DNA of 64,000 nt from Marinomonas sp. CT5 (GCF_018336975.1 NZ_CP025572.1:4434062-4498061); one strand, 5' to 3'; positions 6,415 to 16,151 are shown, counted from the stretch's first letter. Numbers and translations: made by a program. The notes: generated by a model not told the origin, from the sequence alone.

Positions 6415-8520
6415 CTATGACAAGGGAGGTAAAATAATGTTTTTAGCAAGTTCTCGGGCTTTTTTCTTATCTACACTAGAAACTAAAGCAAGGATATTTC
6501 GATATTTTGCTAACCTTGGAGCCCAATAAATATTCCATCTCTCAGGATTTGAAAAAAGAATTTCCTCTTGAGATTCAGATATAGCCTTTTCCCAAGCAAT
6601 CCACTCAGCAATAATACCTAGATCCTGAAACCAAATTCTTTGTGCATCACAGTTGATCCACTCGTCAACTCCAGATTCTGAGACATCAAACAAATCATTA
6701 TGCAGAGGTTTTAAATGGGAACCATCGTCTTCAATAAGATTATTTTCAGATGTATTAACCAAATATTGTTGGAAGCTTTTTGTTTTCGTCTTTAAGAGCG
6801 ATTGTGTTAACACCCTTTCAGTATATCGATGAGTTGTTGAAGCGGATTTATGATTCAACACATGCTGAATACTGGATGAGTTCTCTCCAGTTAAACGTAA
6901 GATCAACGTACATGTCGGTCTGAAGTTTTCGCCAACACTACCTTTAATAGTAGTTAAAATTGGATTTTTTTGGGAAGATACATTAATAAAATTACGAACT
7001 AGATTAGTAATGGTTGTAGCATCAGCAAGTTTAACGACAATATTTTCCCGACCAGCGTTTGGTGTAAACTGTAACCATAGTGGTGTTTTTTCAAGCCTCA
7101 AAAAGCTTTTGCCTTGAGTTCCCAATTCCGAAAGAGTTTGTTTCATTCTTTCTACATGGCGAACACAGGCCGCAATAATAGGATCGCTCGCATCACAATT
7201 TTTAATAAGAGGCTCGCTTCGGAATTTATCAAAAAAAGTTACGATCTTTCCTGAATCCTTTGATGGTCTAAAAGAGTTAAGGTATGCATACCGAGCTACA
7301 GTATCAACATTAGGACTTAGCTCAATATACGACAGTAAACCAACAATAAATGGTGCAATGGTGTTCGTCGTAGGAAAAAAGGCCGAACGAATTCTTACTC
7401 CAGACCATCCCCGATACTTGAAAAAATCTAATAAACCAACAGGCCATGTACTAGATTCAGGCACTAATCTACCATAATGAGAGTATAAAACCTTAATAGC
7501 TAAATCGATACTTCGAGGATCTCGCTCATTATCTAAGTGTCTATATGTATCTAAATTTTTATAATACTCTAACTGATTTGATGTTAGTTTATTTATAGTC
7601 GATTCAAAAACTTTTTTATAAACTAGATCTGATGATTTCCCTTTAAACAAATCAACAACATTACTCGACTTCCATCCCTTACTACGGAAGAAGCCCTCAA
7701 TGCCAACAGGCCAAAATCTAACAGACGGTAAGACTCTCCCAAATTTAGAATACAGTATTGAAAAAGCCTCTTCAAAAGTACGCTCTGGAATAGGAAAACT
7801 TTTAATGAAGTCTCGTACTTTTTTAAAATTATTGATTTCATCATTCGAAAGGGAGGATATAATTGAGTCGACATGAACCCAATCACTCTCCCACTCTTCA
7901 ATTTTTATAATTGCTTCTTTATGAAGAAGGTCAATACAACATAAAGATAGCATTAAAGCTTTGGATTCCAAATCCCCAAGGTTAAAAGTTTTAGAAACCT
8001 CCTCTAATTCCTCTGGATTAAAATTATTATTATCTTCGACATAAACCCTAGCAATTTCTGAAAATGATTGCTTATTTTTAACCTGTATTTTTGAAGAATC
8101 AAATCCCTTCGGGATAATCTGTTTAGGTATAACGTTTGCATTTATTAAATGCATAAAAAAATTTGTTGCAGTTAGAAACTTTTGATATTTAGTATTTAAA
8201 GTAATTTCATCATTTTTACTAATTGAATCTTTATATGATTTTAATGAATCCGTATCAACAACTTCTGATGTCATTAGCACATGACGTAAAAATGGTAATA
8301 TGCTATTGACCGCAGATCTACGATTGCGTTTACCCCGAACATAAAAACTTAGTTCTCTAATAATTTTCTCGGAATCATGCAGGTCCATTAAATCTATAAC
8401 AGAAATAGTACCTTCCTCATCCCCCAAAAACACTTCAAATCGACCTGTGGGGGATATCGGTAAAATTGAAGCTTTTGGTCTTGAGGTAATTTTACTACGT
8501 TGCAATTTTTTATGAGCCAT
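6415..8520 (-). CDS. Large tyrosine-recombinase-like protein, second of trio (GinB-like)
   Basis: A 701-residue protein starting at ATG 8520, behind GAGGA and inside the end of the first recombinase (11-base overlap). A longer frame to 8550 lacks a ribosome-binding site. The C-terminal catalytic region keeps Arg534 (ENFRPT), His557 (LNHKSASTTHRY) and Tyr566, but the His of the usual HxxR box is Glu and no clear first Arg is visible, so the active site looks partly degenerate. A 34-residue segment is repeated: LYSKFGRVLP...WPVG...GW (about 249-283) and LYSHYGRLVP...WPVG...GW (about 339-372). This may be a duplicated DNA- or protein-binding unit. It probably acts with the two flanking recombinases in element excision and integration. 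Confidence 0.8.
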   Translation of the reverse strand: MAHKKLQRSKITSRPKASILPISPTGRFEVFLGDEEGTISVIDLMDLHDSEKIIRELSFYVRGKRNRRSAVNSILPFLRHVLMTSEVVDTDSLKSYKDSISKNDEITLNTKYQKFLTATNFFMHLINANVIPKQIIPKGFDSSKIQVKNKQSFSEIARVYVEDNNNFNPEELEEVSKTFNLGDLESKALMLSLCCIDLLHKEAIIKIEEWESDWVHVDSIISSLSNDEINNFKKVRDFIKSFPIPERTFEEAFSILYSKFGRVLPSVRFWPVGIEGFFRSKGWKSSNVVDLFKGKSSDLVYKKVFESTINKLTSNQLEYYKNLDTYRHLDNERDPRSIDLAIKVLYSHYGRLVPESSTWPVGLLDFFKYRGWSGVRIRSAFFPTTNTIAPFIVGLLSYIELSPNVDTVARYAYLNSFRPSKDSGKIVTFFDKFRSEPLIKNCDASDPIIAACVRHVERMKQTLSELGTQGKSFLRLEKTPLWLQFTPNAGRENIVVKLADATTITNLVRNFINVSSQKNPILTTIKGSVGENFRPTCTLILRLTGENSSSIQHVLNHKSASTTHRYTERVLTQSLLKTKTKSFQQYLVNTSENNLIEDDGSHLKPLHNDLFDVSESGVDEWINCDAQRIWFQDLGIIAEWIAWEKAISESQEEILFSNPERWNIYWAPRLAKYRNILALVSSVDKKKARELAKNIILPPLS

Positions 8521-9670
8521 TACTATCCTCAAAAAAACGTCCGACTGCATACGTCTGTAAACTATCAGGGGATTTATGTCGTGTTAGATGCTTAGCAATT
8601 TCCTCTACTCTCTGAATTCCTGCAGAATCTAAGCCTTTTAAAATGTCCGTTGTGAATCGGTGTTTTAGTCCGTGCTGCCAAACAAGCTCATCTTTCGTTA
8701 AAGCACCGCATTCTACGGCACAACAAAAAGCACTTCTGACCTGATTAGAAAGTGTCCTAGGGTGTAACGCTCGACCGGTTGTACTAGATAAAAAAATACT
8801 TGAGGACTCTACGTATACATCTTTTCTCTTTCTATTTCTTTTTCTGTGTGCCTTTACGGTAGATGATCTATCATTCTCTATATAATCCCATGTTCTTTTA
8901 ACCAACAGTGGACTTATTGGAATTACTTTTGGCTTACTCCCTTTTGAAGTAACAACATTTATAAAAACATTTTCACCGGCGATAGCTGCATTCTCGGCAG
9001 TTTTTCTTTCAGGAAGTTGTTCTATATTTAAAGCGCATATTTCGTGAGCCCTCAACCCGAGAGCAGCTCCCCAATCGACCATAAGCTCAAATCGAACTTG
9101 CAAATTGTTAGCACCCAGCGTTGTATGCGCTTTAACAATTTCAATCCAATCCATTCGCGGAGCAGTTCGAGGCGCGCTTTTTTCTTTACTAAGGCGCTTA
9201 ACTAATGGATGAGAAACAACACCATCTTTTTTTGAGGGCAACAGTCTTACCCTACATCGTTCCTCTACTCCAATAAGGTTGTATGAATAACCCTGTGTTT
9301 GAGTCCACTCTAGATATGCAATTACAGTACGCAGAACCTGGGCAACATAATTTTTTGTGTTGTCTTTATTTGCTCCAGGCCTGCTCAACAATTCATTGCG
9401 GTAACTCTCTAGCCAAGAGTCATCTATCTCATCCCAAGCAAGCCTCTGCTCATCACTGCATCCATTATTATCTACTTCTAATTGAGTTAAGAAATCACAT
9501 ATATGATGAGCATATGTAATGAGAGTTCGCTCAGCACACATTACTCGCAATGAGAGTAGATATTGCAATGAAAGCCGATGAACAGTTAACTCTTCCGACA
9601 GGATCACTGGAAACCTACCATGCAGTGATCCATAAAAGTCTACGGAATCAGCGTATCTAATATGAGCCAT
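8510..9670 (-). CDS. Tyrosine recombinase, first of trio (GinA-like)
   Basis: A 386-residue phage-integrase-type recombinase. The N-terminal core-binding domain covers about 25-125. The catalytic domain has Arg207 (ALGLRAHEIC), Lys243 in the beta hairpin, His333 in HGLKHRF, His365 (TRHKSPDS) and Tyr374 (LQTY). The second catalytic Arg of the HxxR box is Lys336, an unusual but conservative change. It starts at ATG 9670 behind GGAAGTGA. It is the promoter-proximal gene of the trio; the heptamer array lies about 100 bases upstream of its start and could affect transcription. Confidence 0.88.
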   Translation of the reverse strand: MAHIRYADSVDFYGSLHGRFPVILSEELTVHRLSLQYLLSLRVMCAERTLITYAHHICDFLTQLEVDNNGCSDEQRLAWDEIDDSWLESYRNELLSRPGANKDNTKNYVAQVLRTVIAYLEWTQTQGYSYNLIGVEERCRVRLLPSKKDGVVSHPLVKRLSKEKSAPRTAPRMDWIEIVKAHTTLGANNLQVRFELMVDWGAALGLRAHEICALNIEQLPERKTAENAAIAGENVFINVVTSKGSKPKVIPISPLLVKRTWDYIENDRSSTVKAHRKRNRKRKDVYVESSSIFLSSTTGRALHPRTLSNQVRSAFCCAVECGALTKDELVWQHGLKHRFTTDILKGLDSAGIQRVEEIAKHLTRHKSPDSLQTYAVGRFFEDSNGS

Positions 9671-9771
9671 TTCTAATCACTTCCATACCTTTGATAATCA
9701 ACCACTATGCATGCCTATTTATCTTATTAAACTAATAAGAAATCTAAAGTTCTTTCAAACATTCTAAATTT

Positions 9772-9939
9772 TAAATGCTACATGCTAAATGCTAAATGCT
9801 AAATGCTAAATGCTAAATGCTAAATGCTAAATGCTAAATGCTAAATGCTAAATGCTAAATGCTAAATGCTAAATGCTAAATGCTAAATGCTAAATGCTAA
9901 ATGCTAAATGCTAAATGCTAAATGCTAAATGCTAAATGC
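9772..9939 (+). repeat. Heptanucleotide tandem array, 24 x TAAATGC
   Basis: The 168 bases are 24 consecutive units of TAAATGC. Only the second unit differs (TACATGC). The array is non-coding and lies between the 3' end of the NTPase gene and the 5' end of the recombinase operon, 102 bases from the latter's start codon. Such an array is expected to change length by replication slippage. Confidence 0.98.
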
Positions 9940-9974
9940 TAATTATCAATAAAGTTGTACATATAAATCTGAGT

Positions 9975-12900
9975 TTACATAGGTTTAGATACATCTAGGA
10001 CAAATACATCAATAAGCCCTTGTAGTTCTATAGGTAGCGTTTTTTCAATACTGGTTTTCAGCTCTTGAACATTATTAATACCATGAAGTTGACGGCCTGC
10101 AACTTTCTCGTCTGCACCAAACCAAATAACAAGGTAAATTCCTTGATGTTCAGCATCAGGATGAGTTGAGTAGCGTTCGGCTAGTTGAGTAGAAGCTGCC
10201 GTATATAAGTCAATATGCCATTGGCCCTTAGCTTCAATAACAAGTAATCGCCTTTTCCCGTTAATCATCTTAGCGGCAGTTATATCAATCCTATTTTGAT
10301 TTTGTGTCTGATGTTCTGAAGTAATGATAATGCCTTGAGGATGGAGTATTGTTTGTAGTCGTTCGGCAATGATTTCGACAGAATTTACTTCACCTAATCG
10401 AGTGTGATTTCTATTTTTATCTTTTGAATAAAAACGGTTCCTTGAATTAAACTCTCCTCCATTAATATACTTTTGATAGCTTATCAATTCTTGAAGAATT
10501 TTTTGACGTAGTCCTTCAACCGTGACCACAGCATTATTATCTAATAAATCAACGATTTCATCAGGCGTTGGGGGCTCAAAATCTCTCAAAGCTTTTTTCC
10601 GTAGCTGTTCTGCTTGTATGCTTTTTAACACTGTATGAATATCAGTGAAGCGTGGATCACTTGTTAGTCGATTAAGAACAGAAATTGCTTCATCAGAGCT
10701 GTCATTACCAATAGACCAGATGATTTCTGTCAGAAATCGATATGCTGTCTCTCCCGCTGGGCTTCCTGTACCAAAATGGCTAGGCAGATGTGTTTTTGGC
10801 CATTTATCAAAGAAGGCTTCGAGCACCATTTCCACCTTGCTAGAGGTTAGCTCTGGCCAATATGAATAATCTCTTCGATTCATTCGGCCTGAATGTTCAT
10901 TTAACAAAAGTACAGAGTTTTTATTTGGCTTTAACCAATCAAAATATGGTTGTGCTATGTCTAAGTTAAGGAAGTAGAATGCTCGAATAAACCAAAATTT
11001 ACGTCTTCGTTCAAACTTCTCATCATCTGTGACGGTAGGCCATTTAGACAAAAATTCAGAACAACGAATTTTGATGATATTATTCAGTTCTTCTCGTTTT
11101 CCGTAGGTGGCTGCAAGTTCAAAAAGAGAGCTTAGAGCGTTGTGTTCAATTTCAATAAAGCGCTGAAGCCATTCAATTGATAATTTTGCTCGTAAAGAGC
11201 TAAATTTTTCGTCATATTCTAAAAAGTAAATTTCTGTATGTGCGCATTTAGGTTGTGCTAATTGAGGCTCAAGGTATTGGCGTAAAAATTGTTCAGAAGA
11301 TTTAGTATCAGGAAAGATTAAGCGATCAACTTCAGCTTTAAGAGCATCTTTTTCACTTTGATCAACCGCAGAATACCCCATATCTAAATTTGTTCTTAAT
11401 GCACTTAGTAATGGGTGCTTTACGCCTTTTAAGGTTCCACAGTCACGCATAATTTCAAAGCAAGCCGCAAAAAGAATGGTTTCAACGACTAACCCCTTAG
11501 AGGCGCATTGCATCTCAGCAAGTTTTTGTAAGCTGGGTACATGTGGCTCAATAAAATCTAGACAGTTTCTGAGTGCATTTCGAACCAATGTTTCATCACC
11601 AAACTCTAGCTCTATATCCTCAGGCCTAAGTAGGACTAGATCTGCAAAACGAGCTAAACAGCTCCAATGTTGGCCACTTTCAACCAGATCACGGTTGTCT
11701 TGAACATATTTGATATTTTCCGCATGTAGTAGGGTCTTTTTTCGATTATGACGTTTCATTATTCTGCTATGTTTTGAATTCCATTTTCGATCGTGCGTTT
11801 TATCAAAAACAGCATCCAGTCTATTCTGCAAGCTCCATTGCATCATAAATTCATGTTTTTTAGAGGCTTGATTTCGCATATGTTGGCGCAGATAATCAGG
11901 TCCTAATTTTTCTTTCGCTCTATGTTTATTATGTCGCTGCATAAAACTCATCCACAATGCGCAGTTATCGTTCTCAAATGCTAAATCAACAATAAACTTA
12001 TGATCATCAGGAGTTAGGCAAAGACCTGAATGCGAGTAACGCTCACTAAACTTGTTTATCTTGGCTTGGAAAATTTTCTCTCGATCAGTTAGCTTACCAA
12101 AAACATGAGCAATAATTTCTTGACGTAAAGCAATGTTTTCTCGAAGCACTTTAACTGAGATGATATCAATAGGATTCACTTGGTATGGAAAATGAAGGTT
12201 TTTAATCCATTCCCAGACACGTAACGAATTATAAGGTGGTTCGGCTAATTCGAAATAGCGGTCAAGCATTGAACCGATGATTTTACTTAACCCATTTTTA
12301 CAATTACATTCATACACTTCTTTCTGACAGGTGCAGACTAAGTTCTTGCTGAATGTATCTAAAAGACATTCTATGGCTCCCAAAGTTAAATCAGCTATCA
12401 AGAGCTTTACGAAGTAAGGGCGTTCCCTTGACGAATCAAAGCCATGCATATGATTAGGGTATAGATCAGTGCATTTCAGAAAGAAGGCTTTAAGTTCATC
12501 TATGCTAAAAGTGTCAGGGCCAAGTTCCTTGATTACTTTTACTGCTATATGCATAGATGCATGACTGGCTTCAATAATTAAACCTTGTAAGTCTAAACGG
12601 AGGTTGTAGTCTTCAACCTCAACCCTTAATAGGCAGTTCATAGCTAATATTCGAACTTCTTTAGTTTCATTCGATGCTAATAATAACTGACGTAACTCTT
12701 TGACTAACCATTTTTCAGCATTTGAACCGGCTAAAAGTTCTAGGAGTAAGCACCTTAAGTGTCCATCACTTTTATTAGTGATAATGTATTTAACCTCATC
12801 CATTGTTTCTTGTGTAAAAAATCCGGCAACACTGAATTTGCGCCAGAGGTCACTTCTTCGGAAATATGGGTCAAAAGCTTCCATATCCTTCAATTTTGAT

Positions 12901-14030
12901 AAAAGTAATCTTTTTGACGATGGTTCCAGTTGGGAAGGATCGCCATTCGCAAGCACTGCGTATGAATCAAGCTCAATTATGACTTCTTGAATGGCTTTAT
13001 CACCTAATGTAGCAATCCAACCAAGTAAGCCACGTAATTCATCTCTAACAGTGTTATTTGGAGCAATAATAGGTAAGCATTGAGCGAAAGTTAAAGGGTC
13101 TGATGGGGTGGATATACGCTTAATTAAATAGTTCGCCGCACAATATTCAGTAACTATCTTGTGAACAGGTCTATGCTGGTCTGCATTGTCTCCGGGCTTA
13201 AAAAGACGAGTTGCTAAGATACCGCTAATATCGACATTATTAGAATTCAGTAATGAACCTGCCAACGGGTACATTCTGTTTTCGCTTGCTTCATTGATCC
13301 CAATGCCCTCAGCACCAGAGAGTAAAAGTTTTGCAAAAATTTCTGATGATAGGCTAACTTTTCTGTCATTTGAGAGCGAAGGGTTAGGCTTAGTGATTGT
13401 ATTAGCTTCCTTTGCTAAATGCACAATAGCTTGAGTAAAAATGGAACGTTTATCTGTAAAATGTTCGTCGCTTTCAACATATGCATCTGCAAACATCTTG
13501 AGGAACTGTGGATTTGGAAGGAGTGGTTCCAATGAGAACTTGGTAACTTCAGCTTGAAATTTTAAAAAATCATCTCTATTTGAATGGTGATTATAGATCT
13601 TACATTGCTCTGAATCATTAAACTCGTAAAGTCTAGCAACTAAGGGAACATAGCCGATAAACTCCTCGAAAATACTTGTGTCTGAATTGTTCCACTCACT
13701 GGATCTACTTGAAATGATTACTTTTGTTGGTTCCGACTTTTTAACATTAGAAAGTAGTTTATAAATAGCACTTTTATCAACCTTGGCCAACTCATCAAAT
13801 GCATCGATAATCAGAGGTGTATCAACTTGATCTGCTCCCATATAACTAAATACACTTGCGGTTACCTCTCTGACACCTAGTTGTTTAGCTAGATTTTTCA
13901 AAAGCTCTGTTTTACCTGCCCCGGGTTCAGCCAAAATCACAATGTAATTGGAAGCACCTAGTAAGTCAGTTTCTGAGTATGTTATATCACCATTAAAGAG
14001 CTTGCGTTCTAGGTAAAAGGATTGGTCCAT
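9975..14030 (-). CDS. NACHT-like STAND NTPase with C-terminal PD-(D/E)xK nuclease; candidate antiphage protein
   Basis: A single 1351-residue protein. Walker A is AEPGAGKTEL (34-43), Walker B IIDAFDELA (74-82) has the extra acidic residues typical of NACHT/STAND proteins, and sensor-like IISSRSSEW lies at 105-113. A long, mostly helical middle part (about 150-1200) has Cys pairs near CTCQKEVYECNC and looks like a repeat scaffold. The C terminus has Asp1249 in NRIDI and Glu1266-Ala-Lys1268 in VIEAKGQW, the D...ExK signature of restriction-like nucleases. No membrane segment is seen. By analogy with Avs and other bacterial NACHT proteins I infer a sensor whose ATPase oligomerises and activates the nuclease. 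It is inverted relative to most, whose effector is N-terminal. It is a standalone gene beside a recombinase operon, as cargo. Confidence 0.75.
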   Translation of the reverse strand: MDQSFYLERKLFNGDITYSETDLLGASNYIVILAEPGAGKTELLKNLAKQLGVREVTASVFSYMGADQVDTPLIIDAFDELAKVDKSAIYKLLSNVKKSEPTKVIISSRSSEWNNSDTSIFEEFIGYVPLVARLYEFNDSEQCKIYNHHSNRDDFLKFQAEVTKFSLEPLLPNPQFLKMFADAYVESDEHFTDKRSIFTQAIVHLAKEANTITKPNPSLSNDRKVSLSSEIFAKLLLSGAEGIGINEASENRMYPLAGSLLNSNNVDISGILATRLFKPGDNADQHRPVHKIVTEYCAANYLIKRISTPSDPLTFAQCLPIIAPNNTVRDELRGLLGWIATLGDKAIQEVIIELDSYAVLANGDPSQLEPSSKRLLLSKLKDMEAFDPYFRRSDLWRKFSVAGFFTQETMDEVKYIITNKSDGHLRCLLLELLAGSNAEKWLVKELRQLLLASNETKEVRILAMNCLLRVEVEDYNLRLDLQGLIIEASHASMHIAVKVIKELGPDTFSIDELKAFFLKCTDLYPNHMHGFDSSRERPYFVKLLIADLTLGAIECLLDTFSKNLVCTCQKEVYECNCKNGLSKIIGSMLDRYFELAEPPYNSLRVWEWIKNLHFPYQVNPIDIISVKVLRENIALRQEIIAHVFGKLTDREKIFQAKINKFSERYSHSGLCLTPDDHKFIVDLAFENDNCALWMSFMQRHNKHRAKEKLGPDYLRQHMRNQASKKHEFMMQWSLQNRLDAVFDKTHDRKWNSKHSRIMKRHNRKKTLLHAENIKYVQDNRDLVESGQHWSCLARFADLVLLRPEDIELEFGDETLVRNALRNCLDFIEPHVPSLQKLAEMQCASKGLVVETILFAACFEIMRDCGTLKGVKHPLLSALRTNLDMGYSAVDQSEKDALKAEVDRLIFPDTKSSEQFLRQYLEPQLAQPKCAHTEIYFLEYDEKFSSLRAKLSIEWLQRFIEIEHNALSSLFELAATYGKREELNNIIKIRCSEFLSKWPTVTDDEKFERRRKFWFIRAFYFLNLDIAQPYFDWLKPNKNSVLLLNEHSGRMNRRDYSYWPELTSSKVEMVLEAFFDKWPKTHLPSHFGTGSPAGETAYRFLTEIIWSIGNDSSDEAISVLNRLTSDPRFTDIHTVLKSIQAEQLRKKALRDFEPPTPDEIVDLLDNNAVVTVEGLRQKILQELISYQKYINGGEFNSRNRFYSKDKNRNHTRLGEVNSVEIIAERLQTILHPQGIIITSEHQTQNQNRIDITAAKMINGKRRLLVIEAKGQWHIDLYTAASTQLAERYSTHPDAEHQGIYLVIWFGADEKVAGRQLHGINNVQELKTSIEKTLPIELQGLIDVFVLDVSKPM

Positions 14031-14706
14031 AGAATAAAATACGCTCTTTTAGATAGTTATTAAGTTAGCCTGCTAAAAAGAAAGGTCTAAAGTGTAAGCT
14101 ACAAGAGTTTCTAAAATGTCGCTGTTACCATAATCACTGATTGGTTAAAGCTGGTCAATGAAAAGAAGAAAGAGCCAAATTTCGGAATATACGATCAAGT
14201 AGTGTCAGTTCACTCAACTTTCTTTACTTCAGAAAATTAGATATCTTCTGCTTCTATTAATGTGTTTACTTGTAGGGAAACGGCTTAAATTAATTGAGTC
14301 TTAAGAATGGAGTCGTCAGCTTTGGCGATAGCTTACTTTTCTGCGAGATCTAAAATTATCTGTTCGTCCGAGTATTTTTATTAAGACTTAAGCCACGATC
14401 TATCTCTTATTGCATCCGCAGGTAATGGATACGGTGGCAATTGATGTACGATGAGTCTCTGCCTCTTGAATGTGCTTAGTTATGTAATTCTCTTCGTTGC
14501 AAGTTAGATGGTTTGAGGTTTAAAACATCAAAACCAGAACGCCTAAGACTTGATTAAAGGCACCTGTTTAAAAAATCAGCATCTAATTTCATCACTTACT
14601 TAATGTATAGTGCGTGTATAGTTTTTCAATGATGATTAAAGATTACTTTATTTATTCCACGTGCCATGACGTTCTTCTCCAACTAAAAGATAGAATAGTG
14701 TTTTGA
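14031..14706 (+). other. Gene-free island/core junction
   Basis: This 676-bp AT-rich space lies between the NACHT-like gene and the MFS gene and has no convincing ORF. It holds the right copy of the 15-bp repeat (14185-14199). A broken inverted repeat also appears: GGCTTAA and GTCTTAAG around 14282-14307 against ATTAAGACTTAAGCC near 14380. The boundary between island and core probably lies here. The ssb gene expected next to the MFS gene in relatives is absent. Confidence 0.4.
14185..14199 (+). repeat. Candidate attachment repeat, right copy
   Basis: GAATATACGATCAAG, the direct partner of 4261-4275 (14/15 identical). See the left copy for interpretation. Confidence 0.35.
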
Positions 14707-16065
14707 TTAAAGACGCACTTGCGGTGCCAGATGCACCAGAGCCTCTTTGTCTAATATTTTTTTATCGATTTTCAGATAAGCAGTTTGCTCATCTTTAAAA
14801 ATTTGCATACCTTCCACTCCTTGGATTTCAGCAAGTTGATCCGCCAACTTTGATACATCTTCATCTGTCATATTAGGTAGACTAAACGCCAAACTGCTTA
14901 ACTGGCGAGGTGCAGGCTGAGCAGCGCAAACTAAAGACCACGCCAAAAACACCACACCGACAACCCAAAAGACACCACCGTTTGTATGGTGTTGGAGCAA
15001 CCATCCACCACCAACACCACCCAAAAATGATCCCATAAATTGATGGGTAGAAAATACCCCCATCGCGGTTCCACGATAACCTACTGGCGCCAACTTACTA
15101 ATCAAAGAAGGTAATAAGGCTTCCAATGAGTTAAAACCTACAAAATAGACCCACAACAACGCCCCAAATACCCAAAGATAAGGAGCCCATTGCAAAAAGA
15201 TCGAGCTTAAACCAAGCAAAATCATCACAGCGATGAGCACGCTTTTGATCTTGCCTTTTGATTCAGCAATGATGACTAATGGTAGCATACCAACGAAAGC
15301 AAAACCCATGATCGCCAAGTACAACCAACTATGCTGCGATAACGGTAAATTGAATTGTTGAATCAACTCATTTGGCACAGTCACAAATAAGGCGGTTAAG
15401 CTGGCATGCAACAACAAAACGCTTACATTCAAAAAACGCAACTTTGAATCCTTCAACACTAAACCTAAGGCTAAAATGCTGGGTGTCGTATCACGTCGAA
15501 ATGTATGCTGGACGATATTAGGCACCGCAAAAATGATCAAGCCAATACCGAGTAAAGATAACGCAAAAGATAGATAGAACAGGCCGGACAACCCTATCAA
15601 AGCAAAAATCCAAGGCCCCAATACCAAAGACAGCATGAAAGAAGCGCCAATACTCACTCCCACTAGAGCCATGGCTTTAGTACGGTTCTGCTCTCTAGTC
15701 ACATCACTCAACAACGCCATCAAGGTACTAGCAATGGCTCCTGCGCCCTGAACAGCGCGCCCAACAATTAAGGTATTGATATCGCTCGCATTGGCACAAA
15801 TTAAGCTACCTACAGCAAACAACAACAAGCCAATGATAATAACGCGCTTACGGCCAATTTTATCTGACCACATCCCCATCGGGATCTGTAAACTCGCTTG
15901 GGTTAAACCATAAATACCGATGGCGGTGCCAATCAAAGCTGCATCAGCGCCTATTAACCCATCCGCAGCAACACTGATTACTGGCATAATGAGAAATAAG
16001 CCCAACATTCTAAATAAATAAATCAGTGCTAAAGCAAGAACTGAACGACGTTCGAGTAGATCCAT
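14707..16065 (-). CDS. YajR-like MFS transporter
   Basis: A 452-residue inner-membrane protein with about 12 hydrophobic segments and the MFS motif A loop GMWSDKIGRKR (about 73-83). A soluble C-terminal tail of about 60 residues (from TDEDVSKLADQLAEI onwards) matches the position and size of the YAM domain of E. coli YajR, which is 454 residues. The substrate is unknown; drug/proton antiport is the usual guess. It is divergent from uvrA, an arrangement shared with Pseudomonas, and shares the 156-bp space carrying the SOS box. Confidence 0.88.
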   Translation of the reverse strand: MDLLERRSVLALALIYLFRMLGLFLIMPVISVAADGLIGADAALIGTAIGIYGLTQASLQIPMGMWSDKIGRKRVIIIGLLLFAVGSLICANASDINTLIVGRAVQGAGAIASTLMALLSDVTREQNRTKAMALVGVSIGASFMLSLVLGPWIFALIGLSGLFYLSFALSLLGIGLIIFAVPNIVQHTFRRDTTPSILALGLVLKDSKLRFLNVSVLLLHASLTALFVTVPNELIQQFNLPLSQHSWLYLAIMGFAFVGMLPLVIIAESKGKIKSVLIAVMILLGLSSIFLQWAPYLWVFGALLWVYFVGFNSLEALLPSLISKLAPVGYRGTAMGVFSTHQFMGSFLGGVGGGWLLQHHTNGGVFWVVGVVFLAWSLVCAAQPAPRQLSSLAFSLPNMTDEDVSKLADQLAEIQGVEGMQIFKDEQTAYLKIDKKILDKEALVHLAPQVRL

Positions 16066-16151
16066 AAAGAGGTTTCAACCGCTTAACTTAGGTGGTTAAG
16101 AAAAAAGATCGCAATTTTACAAAAAATACCGTTGAAGCTCCATTTCAACTA

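Noticed and set aside
4640..9670. RIT element
   Set aside because: RIT recombinases are each about 300-400 aa; two of these are far longer.
9772..9939. CRISPR-like array
   Set aside because: Units are 7 bp with no spacers; this is a simple tandem repeat.
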